A DNA stretch of 64,000 nt, from positions 8,166,501-8,230,500 of the forward strand of contig NZ_JAUSUZ010000001.1 in NCBI RefSeq assembly GCF_030813715.1. The letters are read 5' to 3'. Below, piece after piece: positions 36,990-45,476 of this stretch. A program made the position numbers and the translations under genes. This stretch comes from Catenuloplanes indicus (GTDB lineage Bacteria; Actinomycetota; Actinomycetes; Mycobacteriales; Micromonosporaceae). Each line of letters begins with the position of its first letter. Positions within the stretch are counted from its first letter, which is position 1. Under the pieces are notes generated by a model. The model saw nothing but the letters and a program-made list of their open reading frames with translations, was not told the DNA's origin and ran no database searches.

Positions 36990-38265
36990 TCGACTCGTCC
37001 AGGATCTCCACGGTGTGCGCGAGCCGCGGTGTGCGTGCGGCGTGCCGGGTGAACGCGTCCGCGATCTGCAGCAGGCAGCCCGGGTTCGCGGTGACCAGCA
37101 CGTCCGCGCCGGTCCGCGCGATCGCGTCGGCCTTGCGGTCGCCCAGCTCGGTCGCCGGCTCCGGATGGAGGATGTTGTAGATGCCCGCGCTTCCGCAGCA
37201 CATCCCGCCGTCCGCGATCTCACGCAGCGTCAGACCGGGGATCTGACGCAGCAGCTGCCGCGGCGCCGTCCGGATGCCCTGTGCGTTCGCCAGGTGGCAG
37301 GCATCGTGATAGGCGACCGTGATCGGCAGCGGACGCCGTTCCGCCACCGGTCCGAGCTCGTGCAGCAGCTCCGCCACGTCCATCACCCGGAACGGCGGCT
37401 CCTCGCCGAGGATCTCCCGGTACTCCTTCAACGCCGAGCCGCACCCGGCCGCGTTCGCCACCACGACGTCGACGCTCTCGAACGCCCGCACCGTCCGCCG
37501 GGCGAGGTCGCGGGCCTCCCGGTCCCGGCCGGTGTGCAGCGACAGCGCACCACAGCAGCCCTGCCGCGCCGGCGTGATCACCTCGACACCCTCGGCGGCC
37601 AGCACGCGGGCGGTCGCGGCGTTCACGCCGGGGAAGAACTCGCGCTGCACGCAGCCGGTCAGCATGCCGACCCGCGCGCGGGCCGGGCCCTTCGCGGGCG
37701 TGCGCGCCGGGATTCGCTCGCGGGGGCGCCGCTTCGGTGCCCGGCCGGCGGTATGCGGCTCCGGCGTCAGCGGGGCGCCGCGCCGGTCCGGCGCCAGCCG
37801 GGCCAGCATCGCGAGTCGCGGCATCAGCCGCCCCAGCCGCGCGTCCGGCGCCACCAGCCTTTCCAGACCCATCGCACGGTACGCGGTGAGCGGCCCCCGC
37901 AGCAGCCGCAGCCGTGCGGGGTGCGGGAAAAGCGCGAAGATCAGGCCACGCAGCAGCCGGTCCGGCAACGGGCGCCGATGCTCGTCCTCGACCTGCGCCC
38001 GGGCCGCACCGATCAGCAGGTCGTAACGCACGCCCGAGGGACAGGCCGGCACACACGCCAGGCACCCCAGGCAGGCATCCAGGTGTCCGGTCAGGACGTC
38101 GTCGGCCGGCGCCCCTTCGATCATCTGGCCGATCAGGTGGATCCGCCCGCGCGGCGAGTCCATCTCCTCGCCCCACAGCTCATAGGTCGGGCACGCCGGC
38201 AGACAGAACCCGCAGTGCACGCAGTCCCCGGCCAACCCCGGATCCGGCCGCCGCACCTCATCCAT
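36976..38265 (-). CDS. glcF: glycolate oxidase iron-sulfur subunit GlcF
   Basis: 429 residues from the ATG complementary to 38263-38265, with GGGAGG six bases upstream. Two 4Fe-4S motifs: CVHCGFCLPACP and CLGCLACVPACPSG. Two CCG-type domains follow: GCCGALSLHTG, then DACHLANAQ and MCCGSAGIYN. It passes electrons from the flavin subunits GlcD and GlcE to the respiratory chain while glycolate is oxidised to glyoxylate. A Pro/Arg-rich linker occupies about 165-205. Last gene of glcDEF. A D-lactate dehydrogenase role cannot be fully excluded. Confidence 0.93.
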   Translation of the reverse strand: MDEVRRPDPGLAGDCVHCGFCLPACPTYELWGEEMDSPRGRIHLIGQMIEGAPADDVLTGHLDACLGCLACVPACPSGVRYDLLIGAARAQVEDEHRRPLPDRLLRGLIFALFPHPARLRLLRGPLTAYRAMGLERLVAPDARLGRLMPRLAMLARLAPDRRGAPLTPEPHTAGRAPKRRPRERIPARTPAKGPARARVGMLTGCVQREFFPGVNAATARVLAAEGVEVITPARQGCCGALSLHTGRDREARDLARRTVRAFESVDVVVANAAGCGSALKEYREILGEEPPFRVMDVAELLHELGPVAERRPLPITVAYHDACHLANAQGIRTAPRQLLRQIPGLTLREIADGGMCCGSAGIYNILHPEPATELGDRKADAIARTGADVLVTANPGCLLQIADAFTRHAARTPRLAHTVEILDESINGR

Positions 38266-38457
38266 CAGCACCTCCCAGCTTCCCGGCAACCCCGCTCACC
38301 CGCACCGCCCGGGACCACGTCGTTCCCGGCGACCGCCCGTGCCGGCCTGCCGCCGCCGGCGGCGTGTGCGCTGGTCCGGCTGCCCGCGGCGGTCGCCGGG
38401 TATTCGGCGGGCGCGTTGCGCCCGGCATCTCGGTCCATCGAGTGACGGAGCCGCATG

Positions 38458-39738
38458 TCACAGACCGCCGACGAAGCGGCCGGGTGAGAGGCGGTGGTGC
38501 GGATCGAACTGGGCCTTCACCCGGCGCATCAGGCCGAGCGCCGGGACCGGCCCCCATACGTCCACCGTGTCGCGGATCGCGGCGGGGGCGTCCAGCACGA
38601 TCGCGGTGCCGCCGTGCCGTGCGCATGCCGCGCGCAGCTTCACCAGCGCGGCCGCCACGCGCTCGGCGGCCGCGGTGTGGCCGGTGCGGCCGGGCGGAGC
38701 GGTGGGCGGGAGTGCGGCGGTGAGGACGCCGCCGGCGGCGGATCCGGAGACGGCGGCGCCGGTGTCGCGGGCGGCGGAGAGGACGTCGGGCAGGCCGGAG
38801 CGGACGAACGTCAGGCGCAGCAGCGGGCCGCCGGGAACTGCCGGGGGCGTGCCCCAGTGGGGTGGGGGTTCCGCGCGCACGTGGACCTCTTCCGCGCCGG
38901 TCCTCTGCAGCAGGGCGCGGACGGCCGCGGCGCGTGCGGCCACGCCGGCGGGGGCGCCCTCGACGAGGACCACGACCGCGCCGGTGGCCGCGCCGGTGGT
39001 GTCGTCGTGGGGTGGGGCGGGCAGGTCGAGCTCGATCGCGGACGGGGTGAGCTGTGCGGTGGCGATCGCCTCGACCAGCGGGGGGACCAGGGACGGGCCG
39101 AGGACCGGGGCGGTGATGAACGCGCGGGCGGCGGGGAGCGGGCGGAGGCGGAAGATCAGGCGGGTGAGGACCGCGAGCGTGCCGTAGGAGCCGCACATCA
39201 GGCGGCCCAGGTCGTACCCGGCGACGTTCTTCACGACCCGGCCGCCGGCGGAGGCGGGCGTGCCGTCGGGGCGGACCACGGAGATGCCGATGAGCTGGTC
39301 CTTGACCGGGCCGGCCAGCAGGCGGGACGGGCCGGAGTGGCCGAGCGCGACCGTGCCGCCGAGCGTGGCGCCCGGCGGCTGGCCGTCGACGGCCAGCCGC
39401 TGGCCGGCGCTGGCGAGGTGGCGTTGCACGTCGGCCAGCCGCGCGCCGGCCTCCGCGACGAGCACCAGGTCACCGGCGGCGTGGTCGACGATCCGGTTCA
39501 TCGCGGACAGGTCGAGGATCAGGTCGGCGCGCGACGGTGGGAGACCCCAGTGCAGCCGGGTCCCGCCGCCCCGGGCGACCACGGCGAGATCGTGCGCGGC
39601 CGCGGCCCGCAGCACGTTCGCGACCTGCGCGGTGTCGCCGGGCCGAGCGACGTAGGCGGCCCGGACCCCGGCCACCCGGTCGGCCGGGCCGGCGCGCTCA
39701 CACACGTCGCCGAGCGCGGACAGCACATCCCGCGTCAT
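38458..39738 (-). CDS. glcE: glycolate oxidase FAD-binding subunit GlcE
   Basis: 426 residues from the ATG complementary to 39736-39738; the open frame continues upstream through a low-complexity repeat but homology begins here. PCMH-type FAD domain: VVARGGGTRLHWGLPP, GATLGGTVALGHSGPSRLL, VVKNVAGYDLGRLMCGSYGTLAV. The C-terminus VDVWGPVPALGLMRRVKAQFDPH is typical of GlcE. A long Thr/Pro-rich stretch is near 330-345. It lies between glcD and glcF. The 192 bases between it and glcF contain no gene I can identify. Confidence 0.92.
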   Translation of the reverse strand: MTRDVLSALGDVCERAGPADRVAGVRAAYVARPGDTAQVANVLRAAAAHDLAVVARGGGTRLHWGLPPSRADLILDLSAMNRIVDHAAGDLVLVAEAGARLADVQRHLASAGQRLAVDGQPPGATLGGTVALGHSGPSRLLAGPVKDQLIGISVVRPDGTPASAGGRVVKNVAGYDLGRLMCGSYGTLAVLTRLIFRLRPLPAARAFITAPVLGPSLVPPLVEAIATAQLTPSAIELDLPAPPHDDTTGAATGAVVVLVEGAPAGVAARAAAVRALLQRTGAEEVHVRAEPPPHWGTPPAVPGGPLLRLTFVRSGLPDVLSAARDTGAAVSGSAAGGVLTAALPPTAPPGRTGHTAAAERVAAALVKLRAACARHGGTAIVLDAPAAIRDTVDVWGPVPALGLMRRVKAQFDPHHRLSPGRFVGGL

Positions 39739-39753
39739 CGCCCGCTCCGCGAT

Positions 39754-39789
39754 GCGGCAGGGCGGCGCGACGCGGCACGGCGGCGCGAT
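39754..39789. repeat. tandem 18-bp repeat upstream of glcE
   Basis: GCGGCAGGGCGGCGCGAC and GCGGCACGGCGGCGCGAT, 16 of 18 identical, with more degenerate echoes to about 39845. It lies in the 226-base glcD-glcE spacer (39739-39964), which otherwise shows no gene. Confidence 0.6.
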
Positions 39790-39964
39790 CCGGAGAGGCG
39801 ACACGGCGTGGCCGGACGACACGGCGCGGCAGGGCGACGGGAGGGCACCGGGGGCCGCCGCGCGTCCGCGCCGACTGGCGGGGGCGGACCGGAGGGGACG
39901 TCAGGACGTGCCCGCCGGACGTCGCGCGTCCCCGGCGTACCGATGAAGGGTGGTGAGAGCCGCA

Positions 39965-41422
39965 TCAGAAGATCTCCGCGGCCGCGGGCGGCTCGGTGGC
40001 GGCGTGGTGTTTGCGGGGGACCTCGCCGCACAGGCGCGGCGTCGGGAAGATCTTGCCCGGGTTGGCTATGCCGGCCGGGTCGAAGGCGCAGCGGAGCAGC
40101 TGCATCGTGTCGAGATCCGCGTCGGTGAACATGCGCGGCAGGTACTTCGCCTTGTCGACGCCGACCCCGTGCTCGCCGGTGATCGAGCCGCCGTGGGTGA
40201 CGCACAGGTCCAGGATCGCGCCGCTGACGTCCTCCGCGCGGTCCTCCTGGCCGGGGACGGCCGCGTCGAAGAGCACGAGCGGGTGCAGGTTGCCGTCGCC
40301 GGCATGGAACACGTTCGCCACCCGCACGCCGGTGTCGGCGGAGAGTGACGCGATCGCGCGCAGCACCTCGGGCAGCGCGGTCCGCGGGATCACGCCGTCC
40401 TGCACGATGTAGTCCGGGCTGATCCGGCCGACCGCGGCGAACGCGGACCGGCGGCCCTTCCAGATCAGCTCGCGTTCGGCCGGGTCCGCCGCGATCCGCA
40501 GCTCGGTCGCGTCCGCGCAGAGGCGGGTGACCGTGGCCAGTTCCGCGTGCACGTCCGCGGCCGGCCCGTCCAGTTCGATGATCAGGACGGCGCCGGCACC
40601 GGGCGGGTAACCGCAGGCCACGGCGGCCTCGGCGGCCTCGATCGCGAGCGCGTCCATCATCTCGATCGCGGCCGGCACGATCCCGGCCGCGATGATCGCC
40701 GAGGTGGCCGCGCCTGCGGCGTCGGTGCCCGGGAACGCGGCCAGCAGCGTGGTCACCGCCTCCGGGTCGCGGGTCAGCCGCACGGTCACGGACGTGACCA
40801 CGCCGAGCGTGCCCTCCGCGCCGATCACGGTGCCGAGCAGGTCGTAGCCGGGTGCGTCCGGCGCCTCGCCGCCCAGTGTGACCAGCGTGCCGTCCGGCGT
40901 GACCAGGTCGGCCGCGACCACATGGCCGGCCGTGAAACCGTACTTCAGGCAGTGTGCGCCGCCGGAGTTCTCCGCCACGTTGCCGCCGACCGAGCAGATC
41001 TGCCGGCTCGACGGGTCCGGCGCGTAGTGGTAGCCGTACGGCGCGGCGGCGCGCGTCACGTCCAGGTTGATCACGCCGGGCTCGACCACCGCGCGCTCGT
41101 CCGCCGGCCGCACCGCGAGGATCCGCCGCAGCCGGGACGTGACGATCAGGACGCCGTCGGCGTGCGGCAGCGCGCCGCCGGACAGGCCGGTGCCGGACCC
41201 GCGGGCGACGAACGGCACCCGGTGCCGGGCGCACGCGGCGACGATCGCGGCCACCTGCTTTGCGGTCTCCGGAAGCACCACCAGGCCGGGTACGACCCGG
41301 TGGTGGGCCAGGCCGTCGCACTCGTAGGTCCGCAGCCGCGCCCGGTCCGTGATCACCGCGTGGTCCGGCAGCAGCGCGCGGGCGTGCCCGGTGACGGCCG
41401 CGAGCGCATCCATGGCCGTCAC
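39965..41422 (-). CDS. glcD: glycolate oxidase subunit GlcD (FAD-linked)
   Basis: 485 residues from the GTG complementary to 41420-41422; the ATG three codons later is an equal choice. FAD-linked oxidase: PCMH FAD domain with FVARGSGTGLSGGALPH, PDPSSRQICSVGGNVAENSGG and LGTVIGAEGTLGVVTSVTVRL; C-terminal cap with VFHAGDGNLHPL and TGEHGVGVDKAKYLPRMF, whose His and Glu residues act in substrate oxidation. First gene of glcD-E-F. Divergent from an Nramp remnant. Supports growth on or clearance of glycolate. Confidence 0.94.
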   Translation of the reverse strand: MTAMDALAAVTGHARALLPDHAVITDRARLRTYECDGLAHHRVVPGLVVLPETAKQVAAIVAACARHRVPFVARGSGTGLSGGALPHADGVLIVTSRLRRILAVRPADERAVVEPGVINLDVTRAAAPYGYHYAPDPSSRQICSVGGNVAENSGGAHCLKYGFTAGHVVAADLVTPDGTLVTLGGEAPDAPGYDLLGTVIGAEGTLGVVTSVTVRLTRDPEAVTTLLAAFPGTDAAGAATSAIIAAGIVPAAIEMMDALAIEAAEAAVACGYPPGAGAVLIIELDGPAADVHAELATVTRLCADATELRIAADPAERELIWKGRRSAFAAVGRISPDYIVQDGVIPRTALPEVLRAIASLSADTGVRVANVFHAGDGNLHPLVLFDAAVPGQEDRAEDVSGAILDLCVTHGGSITGEHGVGVDKAKYLPRMFTDADLDTMQLLRCAFDPAGIANPGKIFPTPRLCGEVPRKHHAATEPPAAAEIF

Positions 41423-41492
41423 GTTACCCGCTCGTTGCGATCAAGGTCGTTAATCGAGCAAAGTGGATACCCTTCGGCTTCCGGAGGCCCCG

Positions 41493-42075
41493 ATGAGCGA
41501 CTGTTCGCTCGGTGTCAGCCGTCCACCGCTCGGCATCCGCGACCTGCCCGAACCGGAACAGGTGTTCGGCGTGCCCCGGCTCGGCCCCTGGCAGGTGGTC
41601 AAGTTCGCGGTCGGCCCGAGCATGATCGCGCTCGGCATCTCGATCGGCAGCGGCGAGTGGCTGCTCGGCCCGCAGGCGGTCTTCGCGTTCATCGCCGGAG
41701 GCTGGGCCGCCTCCGCGCTGGTCAGCGGCCTGAACTGGTACGTGATGGGCCACTACCGGGACAAGGGCTACGGGATGGGCCACCACACCGGGTTCATCTC
41801 CGGGCTGCGCGGCGGTGGCGGCGGACTGCGCGACGTGGGCGTCACGTTCCCGGACGACGACGTCAACCGCGGCCGCTGGCGTCGCTGGTACCGGTTTGCT
41901 GCTGCTGGACATGTCGGGCGTGTTCTTCCCGATGTACCTCAACAGCCGCCTGCCACGGCCGGCCCGTCCCCGGCCGTGGCACTACCTGCTGCTGGTGGCG
42001 AACGTGCTGTTCTTCGGCTTCTTCTTCGTCAACTTCGTCGCGAATCTGGCCGGAGACCCACTGGTCACGTTCCGA
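41493..42075 (+). pseudogene. Nramp-family divalent metal transporter, two deletions and a frameshift
   Basis: ATG 41493 follows GGAGG at five bases. The N-terminus PEPEQVFGVPRLGPWQVVKF and LGISIGSGEWLLGPQAV matches large actinobacterial Nramp-like transporters, but is joined (about 41680) to FIAGGWAASALVSGLNWYVM, which in relatives lies hundreds of residues further on. One extra base at 41892-41897 shifts the frame, after which LLLDMSGVFF runs directly into PMYLNSRLPRPARP and LLVANVLFFGFFFVNFVANL. The original stop is absent. Some 350-400 residues are missing by comparison with the family as I remember it. Non-functional. Confidence 0.8.
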
Positions 42076-42088
42076 CCGGGGCGTGGGC

Positions 42089-43849
42089 TCAGTACAGCGT
42101 CACCAGCGTCATGCAGTTCGCGGCGTCCGGTGCCGCGGGGCTCGGGTGCAGCGTCACCACCCAGGCGTGGCTCTCGCCGAGGTCGATCTCCTCGGTGATC
42201 GTGCCCAGCCGCCGGATCTGCGCCAGCAGCGCCGCCGGGGTCTTCGGCTCGGTGCGGATGCCCTGGTAGACGAGGAGGCGCTGATATCCGGCGACCGCGG
42301 CGTCGAGCTTGGCCGGGTCGCAGTCCGCCGAGCTGGACGCGCGCACGTAGTGTCCCGGGCGCAGCAGGCGCGGCTTCGCGTACCAGACGATCGACGGCGC
42401 GGACGAGATGGTGACCAGCACCAGGTCGCCGCCGCGCTTGCGCTGGCTGATCCACTCGACGCCGCCGCGGTCGTCCGTGGTCAGCGTCTCGGTCACCGGC
42501 CGCCCGGCGTGCGCGATCTGCGGCGCGGCGACCAAGCCGGTCATCGCGATAACGAGCAGCACCGCGACCGCGCCGGCCACCGCCGGCACCCGTCGCCCGG
42601 CGCGGGCGGCCGGGCTCGTCGTGACGCGGACGTCCGGACCCCCGTCCGCCGCGCTCCCGGGCGCGCTGCCGTCGACCGTCGCGCCGGTCCCGGCCGCCGT
42701 GCTCCCCGTCGTACCGCCGACGGGCGTGGCCTTCGCGGGAACCGCGGGCCGGAACCAGGCCGCGGCGCGGGGGAACGGCGTGACCGCGGCGCGGACCGCC
42801 GCGTCGGCCGCGATCGCGACCAGCGTCAGCATGATCGGGGCCAGCCAGAGCGCCAGCCGGCTGCCCATCGGCACCGCCCGGACCGCACCGTAGATCAGCG
42901 CGGAGATCAGCGGCGCGGCCAGCAGCCAGCCGGCCGCGGGCCGGCGCCACAGCGCCAGCGCCAGACCGGCTACCAGGGCCAGATAGAACAGAACGGACAC
43001 CACCCCGGCCGGTACGTGCAGCGGCTCGATCGCGAGCGCCTCCGGACGGGCCGCGGCCCACTCCAGCAGCTGACCGGCGCTCGGATGCTCCGGCGGCAGC
43101 GCACCGCGCTCGGTCCAGAACGGCTTCAGGTGCGGCTCGCCGGTGGTCGCGGCCAGCCCGGCCACCCAGTGCACGCCGAACGACGCCAGCCACCCGAAGC
43201 CCCACGCGGCGGACCGGACCGCGGCGGCGAACCCGTCCCGGCGCCAGATCGCGATCACCAGGACCAGCGCGAAACCGGGCGCGGCCAGGATCGCGGACAT
43301 GCTCAGCCACGACGACACCAGTGCGGCCAGCCAGAACAGCGCGACCGGCAGCCAGCGCCGGTGCGTGACCGCGGCGGAGCGCTCCAGCGCCCACAGCGCG
43401 ATGCCGGCCATCATCAGCACCAGCGTGGCATCGGCCGAATACTGCTTCAGCTCGGCCGAGTAGCGGATCAGCGACGGGGAGATCGCGTACAGGCCGACCA
43501 GCGTGACCGCGCCCGCCGGGCCGAGCCAGCGGCGGGCGACCAGCCACGCGACGATCAGGCCGGCGATCCCGATCAGCAGCGGGACCAGGCGCAGCGCGCG
43601 CTCGCCGTCGCCGAACAGCACCCGGGCGATCCGGACCAGCCACAGCCAGGCGAGCGGCGCGCTCTGGTTGTACATCAGTTCGCCGGTCAGCTCGCCGAAA
43701 CCGGACTCGCGGACGTTGATCGCGATCATCGCCTCGTCGAGCCAGAGTGAGGCGTCCTGCGTGTAGTGCCAGAGGCGCAGGACCACCCCGATGAGGACCG
43801 CGACGAGCGCGATGTCGGCGGGCCGTAGGAGACGGCGGGCAGGAGTCAC
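42089..43849 (-). CDS. GT-C fold membrane glycosyltransferase (family 39-like)
   Basis: 586 residues from the GTG complementary to 43847-43849. About ten hydrophobic helices. The catalytic Asp is in the first loop, DASLWLDEAMIAINVRESG, typical of dolichyl-phosphate-mannose or arabinosyl transferases using a polyprenyl-linked sugar. A low-complexity Ala/Gly/Thr/Pro stretch near 385-420 precedes the last helix; the C-terminal soluble domain (to 586) is extracytoplasmic. The donor and acceptor are unknown. It converges with the Nramp remnant. Confidence 0.85.
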   Translation of the reverse strand: MTPARRLLRPADIALVAVLIGVVLRLWHYTQDASLWLDEAMIAINVRESGFGELTGELMYNQSAPLAWLWLVRIARVLFGDGERALRLVPLLIGIAGLIVAWLVARRWLGPAGAVTLVGLYAISPSLIRYSAELKQYSADATLVLMMAGIALWALERSAAVTHRRWLPVALFWLAALVSSWLSMSAILAAPGFALVLVIAIWRRDGFAAAVRSAAWGFGWLASFGVHWVAGLAATTGEPHLKPFWTERGALPPEHPSAGQLLEWAAARPEALAIEPLHVPAGVVSVLFYLALVAGLALALWRRPAAGWLLAAPLISALIYGAVRAVPMGSRLALWLAPIMLTLVAIAADAAVRAAVTPFPRAAAWFRPAVPAKATPVGGTTGSTAAGTGATVDGSAPGSAADGGPDVRVTTSPAARAGRRVPAVAGAVAVLLVIAMTGLVAAPQIAHAGRPVTETLTTDDRGGVEWISQRKRGGDLVLVTISSAPSIVWYAKPRLLRPGHYVRASSSADCDPAKLDAAVAGYQRLLVYQGIRTEPKTPAALLAQIRRLGTITEEIDLGESHAWVVTLHPSPAAPDAANCMTLVTLY

Positions 43850-43898
43850 GGCGGGGGACGTTACCGGCCCGGGCCGCGCCGCCGTGCCCCGGGTGTGA

Positions 43899-44384
43899 TC
43901 AACTCAGTCCGCCCGGGGCACGGCCGGCACCAGCCAGTTGCCGAGGTCGAGCGGCGCGGCGGAGCGCGGGTCGATGTGGTCCCGTGCCCGGCGCAGGTGC
44001 GCGAGCGGGCCGGTGGCGGCCGTCAGCCGGCCAGCAGCACCAGGACAGGCCCACCGCGGCCGGCGCCGCCTGCACGAACAGGATGCGCCGGCCGACCGTC
44101 GCGCCGCCGTAGAGACCGGCGGCCAGCACACAACCCAGGAAGAACAGCTTCGCCTGGTACGCGGTGGCGCCGTCGGCCAGCAGCGCCCAGATCAGCCCGG
44201 CCGCGAGGAACCCGTTGTACAGCCCCTGGTTCGCGGCCAGCGTCTTCGTGGCCTCCGCGTACTCGGGCGTGGTGCCGAAGACCGCCCGCCCGCGGGGCCG
44301 CGTCCACAGCACCATCTCCAGCACCACGATGTAGAGGTGGATGACGAGGACCAGCCCGATGACGACGTTCGCTGCGATGCTCAC
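43899..44384 (-). CDS. DUF1304 membrane protein, 3' end frameshifted
   Basis: GTG complementary to 44382-44384. Residues 1 to about 113 match DUF1304: four helices, with VLEMVLWTRPRGRAVFGT, LAANQGLYNGFLAAGLIWAL and GGATVGRRILFVQAAPAAVGL. Near 44045 one base seems lost: the expected ending is read in the next frame as VLVLLAG and a TGA at 44023-44025. In the present frame the protein runs about 45 residues further to 43899. The function of the family is unknown. All helices precede the shift, so the protein may still fold. Confidence 0.75.
   Translation of the reverse strand: MSIAANVVIGLVLVIHLYIVVLEMVLWTRPRGRAVFGTTPEYAEATKTLAANQGLYNGFLAAGLIWALLADGATAYQAKLFFLGCVLAAGLYGGATVGRRILFVQAAPAAVGLSWCCWPADGRHRPARAPAPGTGPHRPALRRAARPRQLAGAGRAPGGLS
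43904..44020 (-). pseudogene. short AraC-regulator-like fragment
   Basis: A short frame on the minus strand reads LAHLRRARDHIDPRSAAPLDL, like the first helix of many AraC-type DNA-binding domains, then ends GNWLVPAVPRAD and TGA without the helix-turn-helix. It looks like another gene with its body deleted. The similarity is short, so this is tentative. Confidence 0.3.
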
Positions 44385-44540
44385 GTCGTCGCACCCTACG
44401 TCCACGACCCGCCGCCGGTCTCGCCGGTGCCCGGAGAACCGTGGCTGGCCTGATCGGCCGGCGCGGCAACGTACGCCCGGCAGCATCGGCGGGCCCGAGC
44501 CCACGTGGTTCGGCACCCGGCCCCCGGGTCGATACAGGCT

Positions 44541-45215
44541 CTAACCGGGCCCGTCGTCCGGCGGCCGGCGTCGTCCGGCCGTTGCCACCGGCGCGACGGC
44601 GCGGAGCTCGGCGGTCAGCCTGGCGGCCAGCTCCCGCGCGGATTCCGACGGAGGCGGCGGCGTGGGCGCGAAGAACGTCACCTTGAGCCGCGGGCGTCGC
44701 GGGAACCGGGCGATGTCCACGGTCCCGGAGACCGCCGCGCAGACGATGTGGGCCTCGGGGACGGCCTGTGCGAGACGGCCGGCACCGCTGCGGGCCCGGA
44801 GCCGGCGGCCCTGCGAGCGGGTCCCCTCGGGGAAGATGCCGAGGCAGCCGCCGCCGGTCAGGCACCGCACCGCGGCATCGAGCGCGTCCGTGTCGGCCTC
44901 GCCGCGCCGGACCGGAATCTGTCCCATGCCGTCGAGCACGCGGCGGAGCAGCGCGTTGTTCCACAGCGAAGCCTTGGCGAGCGCGTGGATCTGCCGGTGC
45001 CGGCGGGCGGCGACGGCGATGACGACCGGGTCCCACATGCTGTCGTGGTTGGCCGCGACGATCGTCGCGCCATGCGCCGGGAGGTGGTGCAGGCCGGTCA
45101 CCTCGAGCCGGCCCCACCAGCGGACGATCGGCCCGGCCGCCGCCATGACCGCGCGGTAGACCGGCGGGATCCGCCCGGCGTGGCCGGTCCCGGCGGCGGA
45201 ACGGTTGCGCTTCAT
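44541..45215 (-). CDS. 1-acyl-glycerol-3-phosphate acyltransferase family (PlsC)
   Basis: 224 residues from the ATG complementary to 45213-45215, with GGGAGAG upstream. The acyltransferase boxes are NHDSMWDP (HX4D) and FPEGTRSQG; between them lies IPVRRGEADTDALDAAV. There is one weak hydrophobic segment near the N-terminus for peripheral membrane contact. It makes phosphatidic acid or a related lipid. The bases 44385-44540 downstream hold no gene I can identify. Confidence 0.92.
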   Translation of the reverse strand: MKRNRSAAGTGHAGRIPPVYRAVMAAAGPIVRWWGRLEVTGLHHLPAHGATIVAANHDSMWDPVVIAVAARRHRQIHALAKASLWNNALLRRVLDGMGQIPVRRGEADTDALDAAVRCLTGGGCLGIFPEGTRSQGRRLRARSGAGRLAQAVPEAHIVCAAVSGTVDIARFPRRPRLKVTFFAPTPPPPSESARELAARLTAELRAVAPVATAGRRRPPDDGPG

Positions 45216-45476
45216 GCCTCACTCTCCCATCGAACGGGCCGCGCCGCATCGCCCGGCCGCGGTGCCGCGATGGCGCGGCGTACCGCCGAACTCGCGGGCC
45301 GGGTCGCTGAACGGCACGTCCCGGGGCCTGACGGTCCGGTCACGCGTGTCCGTGTCGCTGGGCCACGTCGGTGAGGTGGGTCAGCGTCTACGCGACCCAC
45401 CGGGTGCTGGAGATGCTCGACCGGATCGTGCCGTTCTTCGCGGAGGACCTGCCCGAGCCGGCGGCGTGACCGGTGG
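45216..45476. other. 261-base stretch with a short unassigned C-terminal-like fragment
   Basis: On the plus strand a 32-codon frame from GTG 45371 to TGA 45467-45469 reads YATHRVLEMLDRIVPFFAEDLP near its end. It has the codon bias of a real gene but no start-side homology. It looks like the tail of a lost gene. I cannot name the family. Confidence 0.35.

Noticed and set aside
40547-43750. A 1067-codon plus-strand open frame
   Set aside because: It is antisense to glcD and the GT-C gene, has biased His/Arg/Gly composition and no domain. Its length is a by-product of high GC.
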